From: Pseudomonas syringae | Lineage (GTDB): Bacteria; Pseudomonadota; Gammaproteobacteria; Pseudomonadales; Pseudomonadaceae | DNA: 64,000 nt | Reading direction: 5' to 3' | Assembly (NCBI RefSeq): GCF_023278085.1 | Contig: NZ_CP066265.1 | Coordinates: forward strand, 643,501 to 707,500 | Shown: in pieces, positions 17,852-25,550 of the stretch | How positions within the stretch are numbered: the first letter of the stretch is position 1 | Layout: the number at the start of each line of letters is the position of its first letter | Notes under the pieces: model-generated | What the model saw: the letters and a program-made list of their open reading frames with translations, nothing else | Told to the model about the DNA's origin: nothing | Database searches by the model: none | Position numbers and translations under genes: made by a program

Positions 17852-17949
17852 GTGAGATCCCGGAAGATTGATTCAGTGGCGAGCCCGATCCTGCTGAGCA
17901 GATGTCACCGGTCACGACCGCGTGGGAGTATGCCGCAGCGAGTCAACGG

Positions 17950-17983
17950 GATGAAACAGTCTGTTACGACTGTTTCATCTTTT
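17950..17983. terminator. Strong hairpin between MORN-C13 gene and MaoC gene
   Basis: GATGAAACAGTC and GACTGTTTCATC form a perfect 12-bp stem with loop TGTTAC, followed on the plus strand by TTTT. It lies just past the stop of the MaoC gene (minus strand). The T run is on the plus side, where no gene leads in, so the working direction is uncertain. Confidence 0.55.
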
Positions 17984-17990
17984 AAACGTG

Positions 17991-18446
17991 TTACACGAAA
18001 CACAAGGTCAAGGGTTCGGCGACAAAAGCCGGCTTGTCCTGACCCTCGATTTCCAGTGTGGCCGTTGCCTTGAGCAGCCACTGGCCTGGCTTCTTCTCGG
18101 TCACCTCCGTCAGTTGGACCTTCAGGCGCACACGTGAATTGACCCGCACCGGCTGCACGAAACGCACGCTGTCCATGCCATAGTTGACGGCCATCTTGAG
18201 GCCTTCGGGCAACACCATGATGCCCTCCATGAGTTTGGGGATCAGCGACAGCGAGAGAAAACCATGAGCAATGGTCGCGCCAAACGGGCTCTGCGCCGCT
18301 TTGACGGGGTCAACGTGGATGAACTGAAAATCCCCGGTAGCTTCTGCGAACAGGTTGATGCGTTCCTGGTCAATGGTCAGCCAGTCTGAACATCCCGGTT
18401 CCTTGCCGATCTGCTGCTTGAGTTCTGTAACAGGAACAAAAGGCAT
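17991..18446 (-). CDS. MaoC-family (R)-specific hydratase-like protein
   Basis: 151 residues from MPFVPVTELKQQIGKEPG. The hot-dog-fold hydratase signature is NLFAEATGDFQFIHVDP, with catalytic Asp and His, followed by the loop FGATIAHGFLSLSLIP. Proteins of this size in Pseudomonas act on 2-enoyl thioesters or similar substrates in the cytosol. The start was chosen because the conserved domain begins about ten residues in; an upstream ATG at 18479 would only add a polar stretch. It is monocistronic, with a strong hairpin after the stop. Confidence 0.9.
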   Translation of the reverse strand: MPFVPVTELKQQIGKEPGCSDWLTIDQERINLFAEATGDFQFIHVDPVKAAQSPFGATIAHGFLSLSLIPKLMEGIMVLPEGLKMAVNYGMDSVRFVQPVRVNSRVRLKVQLTEVTEKKPGQWLLKATATLEIEGQDKPAFVAEPLTLCFV

Positions 18447-18667
18447 GCTGCTTTCCTTGTCTGAGGGGTTGCATGGCAAAGCGCCGCTGCCGGCGTCGAG
18501 CTGCTGTTCTGGTCGATCAGGGCTGGCCGGCAGACCTCAAGATCAGCAGAGGGTTGGCAGTTGGTCAAGCGATGGCTTCAATGCGAATACCCGCTGATAG
18601 CCTGCGTCACGGCATGTTTATAATGGCGCTGTGAATTCGCCGGATTCTTTTCTTTGCTGGAGTTCTC

Positions 18668-19030
18668 ATGTTGTTACGGGGTTTGACGTGGCTGGTGCTG
18701 TTCCAATTACTGGGGACGGCGCTCAACCACCTGTTTCTGTCGATATTGCCGGGCCCGATCATCGGGCTGGTGCTGTTGATGGCCTATCTGATGCTGCGCG
18801 GTGAGGTCAGTGAGCCGCTCAGCGTCGCCGCCGGTAGCCTGCTGCGCTATCTGCCGCTGTTGCTGGTGCCGCCTGCGGTCGGGGTGATGGTCTACGCGGC
18901 GGCGATTGCCGAGGATTTCTGGGCGATCTTCGGCACATTGACCCTGTCGCTGATGATTTCTCTGACCTTTGCCGGCTGGCTGATGCAGCAACTCATCAAG
19001 CGCCAGGCGCGCCGCCAGGAGTTGCCATGA
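18668..19030 (+). CDS. CidA/LrgA-family holin-like membrane protein
   Basis: 120 residues with ribosome site GGAG before ATG. Four hydrophobic helices are visible, including LVLFQLLGTALNHLFL, PGPIIGLVLLMAYLML and FGTLTLSLMISLTFAGW. The motif LPGPIIGLVLL and the loop RYLPLLLVPPAVGVM are family hallmarks. LrgA/CidA proteins act with LrgB/CidB partners at the inner membrane and have been linked to control of murein hydrolase activity and pyruvate or glycolate transport. The next gene overlaps by four bases and encodes the LrgB partner. Confidence 0.93.
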   Translation: MLLRGLTWLVLFQLLGTALNHLFLSILPGPIIGLVLLMAYLMLRGEVSEPLSVAAGSLLRYLPLLLVPPAVGVMVYAAAIAEDFWAIFGTLTLSLMISLTFAGWLMQQLIKRQARRQELP

Positions 19031-19743
19031 ATCTGGACTGGCATGGCGCGTGGCTGTCGGTGATTCACCACCCGTTGTTCGGTATCGCGATTACGCTGGG
19101 CGCCTATCAACTGGCGATGGCCGCTTATGAGAAAACCCGCTGGTTGTTCCTGCAGCCGGTGCTGGTCTCGATGGTGGTGGTGATCGGCATCGTACTGTTC
19201 TGCGACCTTGAATACGCTGAATACCGCAAAAGCACCGAGATTCTGGGGACTCTGCTCGGCCCGGCGACGGTTGCCCTGGCCGTGCCGCTTTATCTGAATA
19301 TGCGCCGCATCCGGCAGTTGTTGTGGCCGACCTTGACTACGCTGGTGATTGGCGGGGTCTTCGCCACCGGGCTGTGTGTCGGGCTGGGCGTCTTGTTCGG
19401 TGCCGATCACATGATTCTGATGACCATGGCGCCGAAGTCGGTTACATCACCCATTGCCATGCTGGTCGCGGAGCAGATTGGCGGAGTAGCGGCGCTGGCG
19501 GCGGTTTTTGTATTGATTACCGGCGTGTTCGGTGCCATTTTCGGCCCGGGCCTGTTGACGCTGGCGGGGGTGGATAACCCGGCAGCGCGCGGCATGGCCT
19601 TGGGGCTGACTGCACACGCGGTAGGCACATCCGTGGCGTTGCAGGAAGGTGAGGAAGCAGGGGCTTTTGCTGCGTTGGCAATGAGTTTGATGGGCGTTGC
19701 AACGGCACTGTTCCTGCCGCTGGCAATGTCGCTGGCCATTTAA
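19027..19743 (+). CDS. LrgB-family membrane protein
   Basis: 238 residues, about eight hydrophobic segments. Family signatures are LGPATVALAVPLYLN, MTMAPKSVTSPIAM and ARGMALGLTAHAVGTSVALQ, the last being the strongly conserved GTAHA-like motif of the C-terminal half. It is the obligate partner of the LrgA-type protein encoded immediately upstream (ATGA overlap). It probably forms an inner-membrane complex for small carboxylate export or murein-hydrolase control. No LytSR-type regulator lies next to the pair here. Confidence 0.94.
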   Translation: MNLDWHGAWLSVIHHPLFGIAITLGAYQLAMAAYEKTRWLFLQPVLVSMVVVIGIVLFCDLEYAEYRKSTEILGTLLGPATVALAVPLYLNMRRIRQLLWPTLTTLVIGGVFATGLCVGLGVLFGADHMILMTMAPKSVTSPIAMLVAEQIGGVAALAAVFVLITGVFGAIFGPGLLTLAGVDNPAARGMALGLTAHAVGTSVALQEGEEAGAFAALAMSLMGVATALFLPLAMSLAI

Positions 19744-19761
19744 AAGGGGGGACGCTTTTCC

Positions 19762-20352
19762 ATGACACTGCCATTATTTCCGCTGAACGCCGTGCTGTTT
19801 CCGGGGTGCATTCTTGATCTGCAGCTGTTTGAAGCGCGCTACCTGGACATGATCGGTCGCTGCATGAAGCAGGGCGAAGGGTTTGGCGTGGTGTGCATCA
19901 CCGAGGGCAGTGAGACGGGGCCGGTGCCGGGCGGTTATTCGTTGATCGGCTGCGAGGCGCTGGTTCAGGATTTTCAGCAGCAGGACAACGGCCTGCTGGG
20001 CATCCGTGTGGTCGGCGGGCGTCGTTTCCGCGTGGTGTCCGCTGAAGTGCAGCGTGATCAGTTGCTGGTCGCCGAGGTTGAGTGGCTGGAAGAACCCGAG
20101 GAGCGCCCGTTACAGGAAGAAGACGCCGACCTGGTTGCGCTGCTTGAGGCCCTCGCCGAACACCCGATGGTCGCGTCCTTGAACATGGGCGTGTCCGCTG
20201 CCGGCCAGTACGCGCTGTCCAATCAGCTCGCGTACCTGCTGCCGTTTACCGAGCAGGACAAAGTCGAACTGCTGGAAATCGACGACCCCGAAGAACGCCT
20301 CGACGCGATCCAGGAACTGCTGGATGAAATGCAGGGCGATATGCAGGCCTGA
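19762..20352 (+). CDS. Lon-protease N-terminal (substrate-binding) domain protein
   Basis: 196 residues, consisting of only a Lon-N (PUA-like) domain: LPLFPLNAVLFPGCILDLQLFEARYLDMI at the start, GFGVVCITEGSE, then LLGIRVVGGRRFRV and VAEVEWLEEPEE. The C-terminus is acidic and helical (LQEEDADLVALLEALAEHP and EERLDAIQELLDEMQ). There is no AAA+ or protease domain. Such free-standing proteins are widespread in Proteobacteria; their role is unknown, perhaps as adaptors in protein quality control. Eighteen bases separate it from lrgB, so co-transcription is possible. Confidence 0.92.
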   Translation: MTLPLFPLNAVLFPGCILDLQLFEARYLDMIGRCMKQGEGFGVVCITEGSETGPVPGGYSLIGCEALVQDFQQQDNGLLGIRVVGGRRFRVVSAEVQRDQLLVAEVEWLEEPEERPLQEEDADLVALLEALAEHPMVASLNMGVSAAGQYALSNQLAYLLPFTEQDKVELLEIDDPEERLDAIQELLDEMQGDMQA

Positions 20353-20400
20353 GCCTTGGAAACAGAGCTGAAACAACGCTGGCTCTCGTGCCCATGCTTT

Positions 20401-20742
20401 GCGTCGCAAGAGGACGCGGAGCGTCCAGAACGGCATGCCGACGCGGAGCGTCGCACGATAGTTGAGATTATCGTTCCGCACGCTCCAGCGTGGGAATGCA
20501 GTTCACGACGCTCTGCGTCGCAAGAAGACGCGGAGCGTCCAGAACTGCATGCCGACGCTCTGCGTCGCACGATAGTTGAGATTATCGTTCCGCACGCTCC
20601 CGCGTGGGAACGCAGTTCACGACGCTCTGCGTCGCAAGAGGACGCGGAGCGTCCAGAACGGCATGCCGACGCGGAGCGTCGCACGATAGTTGAGATCATC
20701 GTTCCGCACGCTCCAGCGTGGGAATGCAGTTCACGACGCTCT
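20401..20742. repeat. Tandem array, three copies of a 114-bp REP-rich unit (C)
   Basis: GCGTCGCAAG recurs at 20401, 20515, 20629 and 20743, an exact 114-base period. The three units differ at only a few bases. Each holds two or three palindromes: GACGCGGAGCGTC (or GACGCTCTGCGTC), ATCGTTCCGCACGCTCCAGC with its mirror half, and an ATAGTTGAGATTATC joint. The array sits between the Lon-N gene and the convergent DUF4136 gene. It is not a CRISPR: the units are adjacent, palindromic and lack unique spacers. Confidence 0.92.
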
Positions 20743-20792
20743 GCGTCGCAAGTGATGTGGCCTAATCATGCCGCATCCACATCTAATTCCCG

Positions 20793-21359
20793 TCAATGCG
20801 GTGGATACTGCTCCAGGATTTTCGCGACGGTTGTGCGGATGGCCTGGTCGCGTTCAGCCGGGTTGCCAGCGTTGTCGTTGAGGATGCGCTCGGTGCTGCC
20901 GCGCCAGACCAGTTTGCCGTCTTTGCCATCGAACAGGTCGATCTGCAGGGTGCTGACCTTGTAATCCACGCTGCGTGTTTCGGTGTTCATCGGGCCGTTC
21001 CAGTAGCCGTAGCCGCCCCAGGGGTTCCAGCCGCCACCGTAGTTGGTACTCACCGTCTGCTGACGGTTTTCGACGATCAGCCACGCCTGCACCTTCAGGT
21101 CCGAGCGAGTACCGGGCGCAGCCATGCGCAAGCCGCGCTGGTCCAGCTGCTCGCTGATTGACTGGCGAATGCGCTGTTCAGTCAGGTCACTTTTTAGTCG
21201 TGGGTCGTTATCCGGCTGGTATTGAACGGCGGGCTCTTTCCAGCTCCAGTTGCGATAGCCGCCAAAATCCCGCTGGGCATCGAAATCGCGGTTGATCGAG
21301 TTGCTCTGACAGGCAGCCAGCAGCAGGGCGCAGGACAGCAGGACAATACGGCGGAACAT
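20793..21359 (-). CDS. DUF4136 lipoprotein (first of a tandem pair by coordinate)
   Basis: 188 residues with lipoprotein signal MFRRIVLLSCALLLAAC (lipobox LLAAC). DUF4136 features follow: INRDFDAQRDFGGYRNWSW, IRQSISEQLDQRGLRM, DLKVQAWLIVENRQQ, then a Gly/Trp/Tyr-rich loop (NYGGGWNPWGGYGYW). The end is LQIDLFDGKDGKLVWRGS and an Arg/Thr-rich helix (AIRTTVAKILEQYPPH). It is presumably anchored in the outer membrane facing the periplasm; function unknown. It lies 18 bases downstream of a paralogous gene, so the two are probably co-transcribed duplicates. Confidence 0.93.
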   Translation of the reverse strand: MFRRIVLLSCALLLAACQSNSINRDFDAQRDFGGYRNWSWKEPAVQYQPDNDPRLKSDLTEQRIRQSISEQLDQRGLRMAAPGTRSDLKVQAWLIVENRQQTVSTNYGGGWNPWGGYGYWNGPMNTETRSVDYKVSTLQIDLFDGKDGKLVWRGSTERILNDNAGNPAERDQAIRTTVAKILEQYPPH

Positions 21360-21377
21360 GGCAGTTCTCCGAAGCGA

Positions 21378-22001
21378 TTACGAAGGAGGATAGGCCGTCA
21401 GCGCCTGTTGCACGGCCTGACGAAGGGCTTTGCTGCGGTCTGCCAGATTATTGCTGCTGCGTGCGTCTGCGCTGGCACTCCAGACAGGCTGGCCGGTACG
21501 GGCGTCGAACAGGTTGATCTGGACCACCATCACTTTTTCCTGATAGGTGCGCACCACCGGCACGCTGGCGTAGCCGCCATAACCTGGCCGATAGCCGCTG
21601 TAGGGGCCATAACCCGGGCCGCCACCGTAATACGGGTCGACCTCGTCGCGCACCTGCCGCAGCCGGATTTCCTGGCGCGTCGTGGCGCTGACATACAGGT
21701 CCGCAGGCTGATTGTTGCGCGCCGGACGCAAGCCTCGCTGGTCAAGACCATTGCTCAACGCCTCCACCACCTGCGCCGAATCGACCCATGCGGTGCCCGG
21801 TGGTAACTGGCCGTTGAGCCAGCCCCAGGTCCGATAGCGCCCGTAATCGCGCTGCGGCGCGGGGTAGGCGCTCAGGTCCAGCGTGTTGGCCGCTTGCGGG
21901 GGCGCAGGCGGCATGGGCAGTGAGCTGGCCACATACGGGTTGCTGCTCTGGCAAGCGCTGATCCCGAAAAACAAAGTCAGCAAGGCAAAACGGTGTTTCA
22001 T
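21378..22001 (-). CDS. DUF4136 lipoprotein (paralogue)
   Basis: 207 residues from [19 protein letters not shown], a lipoprotein signal with lipobox GISAC. The mature part follows the same plan as its neighbour: [47 protein letters not shown], a Gly/Tyr-rich loop ([14 protein letters not shown]), [20 protein letters not shown] and [16 protein letters not shown]. The two proteins clearly arose by tandem duplication. The glycine-tyrosine loop is longer here. Role unknown, probably periplasmic face of the outer membrane. Confidence 0.92.
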   Translation of the reverse strand: MKHRFALLTLFFGISACQSSNPYVASSLPMPPAPPQAANTLDLSAYPAPQRDYGRYRTWGWLNGQLPPGTAWVDSAQVVEALSNGLDQRGLRPARNNQPADLYVSATTRQEIRLRQVRDEVDPYYGGGPGYGPYSGYRPGYGGYASVPVVRTYQEKVMVVQINLFDARTGQPVWSASADARSSNNLADRSKALRQAVQQALTAYPPS

Positions 22002-22020
22002 GGTGGTCTCCGCAGTGGTG

Positions 22021-22770
22021 TCAGACCGGACGGCACATCCAGTGCAGGTAGCGCCCCAAACCTGCAAAGGCCGGATGGCGCCGATGGGCCAGCTCCATTT
22101 CCAGCAGGTCCGTCAGGTCGGCCCGAGCCTGGAACTCAACCGGCATGTAATCGTGGAACACCCGCACGCCGCTACGGGTTTCGACTTGCCACAGCCCTTC
22201 AAGTTGCGTCGCCAGCTCGCGAGGGTCGAGGGGCTGCTGCGGCGTGAGGCTCTGTTTTTCCCCGGCCATGTCGTTCTTGCGCATCTTGCGGAAATGGCCC
22301 TTCAGCAGGTTGCGGTAGATCAGCGCGTCGCGGTTGTAGAACGCCAGCGACAGCCAGCCATCGGCCTTGGTGAGCTGGCGCAGCACAGGAAGGATCGTGT
22401 GCGGTTCGGCCAGCCACTCCAGCACGGCATGGCACAGCACCAGGTCGTAAGTGTCGCTCAGCAAATCGGGCAGCGCCTGCCAGGGGGCCTGAATAAACGT
22501 CGCCGTCTGTCCGGCAGCGGCGAAACGCTGGCGGGCGCCTTCCAGCATTGGCTCGGCGGGCTCGGCCAGCGTCACCTCGTGACCGTGCTCGGCCAGCCAC
22601 AACGACATGTGCCCCAGCCCTGCGCCGATGTCCAGCACGCGCAGCGGCCGCTCTGGCAGCGTTTCAGTCAGGTCGGCCTGCAACACGGCAAGGCGAATGG
22701 CCCCTTTGGCGCCACCGTAGATCTTTTCTGCGAAACGGGTCGCCAACTGGTCGAAATGACGATCACTCAC
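22021..22770 (-). CDS. cmoM: tRNA 5-carboxymethoxyuridine methyltransferase CmoM
   Basis: 249 residues. The SAM-binding motif is [19 protein letters not shown], and the acidic motif II is [10 protein letters not shown]. CmoM-specific segments are [55 protein letters not shown] and [11 protein letters not shown], closely following E. coli CmoM (formerly SmtA). The enzyme methylates cmo5U to mcmo5U at the wobble position of tRNA in the cytosol. Its ATG overlaps the stop of the MazG-like gene upstream by four bases. Confidence 0.92.
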   Translation of the reverse strand: MSDRHFDQLATRFAEKIYGGAKGAIRLAVLQADLTETLPERPLRVLDIGAGLGHMSLWLAEHGHEVTLAEPAEPMLEGARQRFAAAGQTATFIQAPWQALPDLLSDTYDLVLCHAVLEWLAEPHTILPVLRQLTKADGWLSLAFYNRDALIYRNLLKGHFRKMRKNDMAGEKQSLTPQQPLDPRELATQLEGLWQVETRSGVRVFHDYMPVEFQARADLTDLLEMELAHRRHPAFAGLGRYLHWMCRPV

Positions 22771-23072
22771 CGGGCGAATCTCCGCTCGCTGTCAGCCAGT
22801 TTGCTGCGCACCACGGCTTCCATGTCCAGCCCCAGCTCGCTGCACAGCAGCAACAGGTAAAGGACAATATCGCCGACTTCCTGGCCAGCATGTTCCAGTT
22901 GATCGGCAGGCAGCTCGCGAGACTGGTCCTCGCGCAGCCACTGGAATATTTCCACCAGCTCGGCCATCTCCACGCTGGCCGCCATGGCCAGGTTCTTGGG
23001 GCTGTGAAATGGCTTCCAGTCGTTCTGGTCGCGAATGCGGTGCAGGCGTTGGGTCAACTCGTCGAGGTTCAT
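22767..23072 (-). CDS. MazG-like nucleoside triphosphate pyrophosphohydrolase
   Basis: 101 residues from MNLDELTQRLHRIRDQNDW, with ribosome site CAGGAGA nine bases before the ATG; longer in-frame starts lack this and extend into low-quality sequence. The all-alpha NTP-PPase core has the metal-binding acidic motif VEMAELVEIFQWL and the second set EVGDIVLYLLLLCSELG. Members of this RS21-C6/MazG-like group hydrolyse non-canonical dNTPs to monophosphates. It is coupled to cmoM by a four-base overlap. Confidence 0.92.
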   Translation of the reverse strand: MNLDELTQRLHRIRDQNDWKPFHSPKNLAMAASVEMAELVEIFQWLREDQSRELPADQLEHAGQEVGDIVLYLLLLCSELGLDMEAVVRSKLADSERRFAR

Positions 23073-23194
23073 GGTGCTCTCCTGAAGACGCATAGCTTCA
23101 GGGGGAACGAGTCGCCAGGCAAGCAGGCGTTGAGGTTTGTTCAGCCGCGACCTTGCCGTGACAAGGGAGCAAGGCTCCCGCATCAGGGAAACGC

Positions 23195-24055
23195 TTACGG
23201 AGTAACGGGCTGCCAACTGCCGGTCATGTGCACGGTGTCCTGATCATTGTCGACCTGAAACTGGCCATGTGAACCCGCAGCACTGGCCGACAGCATCACA
23301 TCGGCGGGCAGGCGCACGGCCTTCTGGAATTGCACGCTGATCTCGACATTGGAGGCGGGCAAATGCTCGTCCAGCGCCGCCAGCGTCCGAGCCTTCAGCC
23401 ACATGCCATGTGCAATGGCGCGCGGGAAACCAAACATCTTGGCACTCGGTGCGCTCAGGTGAATCGGATTGTAGTCGCCGGACACCTTGGCGTAATCGCG
23501 ACCGATCTGTGGCGGCGCCCGCCAGCTTTCCACCTGCAGCAGTGGTAGCCGTGCGGGTTCTTCCTGCTCGGCAGACGAGCTGTCTGGCTGCGCAGCGGTG
23601 CAGAGCATGGTGCTTTCTTCTTCCCAGAGCAGGCCCAGCCCGTCTTCAGCCTGCGTCACCAGGGTGAACATCGCGCCTTTGCGATGCGGACGCAGGTCAG
23701 TGGCCTGAACGCTGATATACAGCTGGCTCACGCCCCCCAGCGGGCGATGGATGCGGATGCAATTGTCGACATGAATCAACCCCAGCAGCGGGAACGGGAA
23801 TTCCGGCGAGGTCATCAACTGCATCTGTAGCTGAAACGCCATGACATGCGGATAGGTCGGCGGCAGCAGGCTGCTGTCTTCGAAGCCGCACACCTTGCGG
23901 TAGGCCTCCAGCTTGTCGGTATCCACCGCGATCCAGCTACGCAAGCCAAGATCGGGTAACTGCGAGCCGGTCACTTTGCGGCGGCGCAGGGCCGCCTGAA
24001 GGAACAGATTGGAAAGGGGTTGCAGGGAATCGAGGTAGCGCCAGTGAGCCGTCAT
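23195..24055 (-). CDS. MaoC-like acyl dehydratase, double hot-dog
   Basis: 286 residues, about twice the length of a single hot-dog domain. The C-terminal half carries the hydratase segments RDYAKVSGDYNPIHLSAPSAKMFG and RAIAHGMWLKARTLAAL, in which Asp and His form the hydratase site. The N-terminal half (YPHVMAFQLQMQL, GLIHVDNCIRIHRPL) is a degenerate hot-dog. The final part of the protein is a substrate-binding extension (VQFQKAVRLPADVMLS). It lies 31 bases downstream of a two-domain FabG and near a thiolase, so it likely hydrates/dehydrates acyl thioesters in a common pathway. Confidence 0.9.
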   Translation of the reverse strand: MTAHWRYLDSLQPLSNLFLQAALRRRKVTGSQLPDLGLRSWIAVDTDKLEAYRKVCGFEDSSLLPPTYPHVMAFQLQMQLMTSPEFPFPLLGLIHVDNCIRIHRPLGGVSQLYISVQATDLRPHRKGAMFTLVTQAEDGLGLLWEEESTMLCTAAQPDSSSAEQEEPARLPLLQVESWRAPPQIGRDYAKVSGDYNPIHLSAPSAKMFGFPRAIAHGMWLKARTLAALDEHLPASNVEISVQFQKAVRLPADVMLSASAAGSHGQFQVDNDQDTVHMTGSWQPVTP

Positions 24056-24086
24056 TATCCATCTCCTTGAACTCAGTACAGGACCC

Positions 24087-25442
24087 TCAGGCCCCGATTA
24101 CACTTTGACCGCATACGCGCAAAACCTGACCGCTTACCGCGCCGCTGCCGGGCTGGCTGAACCACGCCACGGCTTCGGCAACATCCTGAGGCGAACCGCC
24201 CTGACCCAGTGTGCTCATGCGCCGACCGGCTTCGCGAAGGGTGAAAGGCATCTTGGCGGTCATCTTCGTTTCGATGAAACCCGGGGCGATGGCGTTGATG
24301 CTGATACCGCGTGCCTTGAGGGCCGGGGCCATGGCGCGGGCAAAACCGATCAGCCCGGCCTTGCTGGTGGTGTAGTTGGTCTGTCCGCGATTACCGGCGA
24401 TGCCGCTGATCGAGGCCATCAGCACGATTCGCGCGTTGTCGTTCAGCGCGCCGCCGTCGAGCAGGGCCTGGGTCAGCACTTGCGGGGCATTGAGGTTGAC
24501 GGCCAGTACCGAGTCCCAGAAGTCCTCGGGCATGTTGGCCAGCGTCTTGTCGCGCGTGATACCGGCGTTGTGGACCAGAATGTCGACGCCGCCCGGCAAC
24601 TGCTCAAGCAGTTGGGCAGGCGCGTCCTCGGCGCAGATATCCAGCGCCAGTGCCTGGCCCCCGAGCCGTGAGGCCAGCGCTTCCAGCTCGTTTCGGGTTT
24701 GCGGTACATCCAGCAGAATGACGTGTGCGCCGTCACGGGTCAGGGTTTCAGCAATCGATGCGCCAATGCCCCGCGCTGCACCGGTGACCACAGCCTTGCG
24801 CCCGGCCAGCGGGCGGGTCCAGTCTTGAACCAGGGTCGGGCAGGCACTCAGATGAACGACTTGCCCCGTGATGAAGGCCGCCTTGGGCGTCAAGAAGAAG
24901 CGCAACGCGCCTTCCAGTTGGTCCTGAGCATCTTCATCCACCTGCAACAGCTTGACGGTCGCGCCGTTACGCATCTCTTTGGCCAGCGAACGGCTGAAAC
25001 CTTCGATGGCTTGCTGGGTGCTGGCCGCCAGCGGGTCTTCCAGAGTCGCGGGCGATCTGGCCAGAATCACCACATGCGCACAGTGGTCGAGGTTGCGCAG
25101 CAGCGGTTGAAAGAAGTCACGAAGCTGCCGGAGCTGTTCAGTGCGCAGAATCTGACTGGCGTCGAAGACCACCGCTTTCAGCCGGGGGCCCTGATTGGCC
25201 ACCCAGGTGCTCGCCCCGGGCATTTCGCTGCCGAAGCTGTAAAGCGAGTCGGTCAGGCGGCTGGCGAATTGCCGCACCCGGTCGCCCAGCGGTCCGGCGC
25301 TGATCAGCAGGGTACCTTCGACGGGGCGTAGACGTCCGGCCTGCCAGCGCTCCAGGTGCGCCGGTGCGGGCAGACCGGCGGCGTTCACCAGACGCCGACC
25401 CATGTCGGAATTGGCGAAATCGATATAGCGATCTGACGGCAT
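24087..25442 (-). CDS. Two-domain 3-oxoacyl-ACP/CoA reductase (high-molecular-weight FabG, FabG4-like)
   Basis: 451 residues, nearly twice a normal FabG. The N-terminal 200 residues form a degenerate Rossmann domain (GTLLISAGPLGDRVRQFA, AHVVILARSP). The C-terminal SDR domain is intact: VTGAARGIGASIAETLTRDG for NAD(P)H, LVHNAGITRDKTLANM, catalytic Ser in VLMASISGIAG and Tyr-x3-Lys in YTTSKAGLIGFA, then AIAPGFIETKMT. This architecture is that of HMW-FabG/FabG4 enzymes that act on acyl-CoA or acyl-ACP. It is divergent from the thiolase gene and upstream of the MaoC-like gene, suggesting a short beta-oxidation or reverse module of unknown chain-length preference. Confidence 0.94.
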   Translation of the reverse strand: MPSDRYIDFANSDMGRRLVNAAGLPAPAHLERWQAGRLRPVEGTLLISAGPLGDRVRQFASRLTDSLYSFGSEMPGASTWVANQGPRLKAVVFDASQILRTEQLRQLRDFFQPLLRNLDHCAHVVILARSPATLEDPLAASTQQAIEGFSRSLAKEMRNGATVKLLQVDEDAQDQLEGALRFFLTPKAAFITGQVVHLSACPTLVQDWTRPLAGRKAVVTGAARGIGASIAETLTRDGAHVILLDVPQTRNELEALASRLGGQALALDICAEDAPAQLLEQLPGGVDILVHNAGITRDKTLANMPEDFWDSVLAVNLNAPQVLTQALLDGGALNDNARIVLMASISGIAGNRGQTNYTTSKAGLIGFARAMAPALKARGISINAIAPGFIETKMTAKMPFTLREAGRRMSTLGQGGSPQDVAEAVAWFSQPGSGAVSGQVLRVCGQSVIGA

Positions 25443-25550
25443 GGAACACTCTCCTGAAGTCGGGGTTCAAAGGAATGGACCACGCTGGCACGACGTTCGT
25501 TCTTGCGATCGACACGGCTCATTCATTCGTTTGAAGAAAGGGAGTTTTCC

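Noticed and set aside
20401..20742. CRISPR-like periodic repeat
   Set aside because: Units of 114 bases are directly adjacent, internally palindromic and have no unique spacers; no cas genes are nearby.
20356..20964. Open frames on both strands through the 114-bp array
   Set aside because: They translate the repeats into repeated Arg/Ser/Ala-rich text, with no ribosome site; they are by-products of a period divisible by three.
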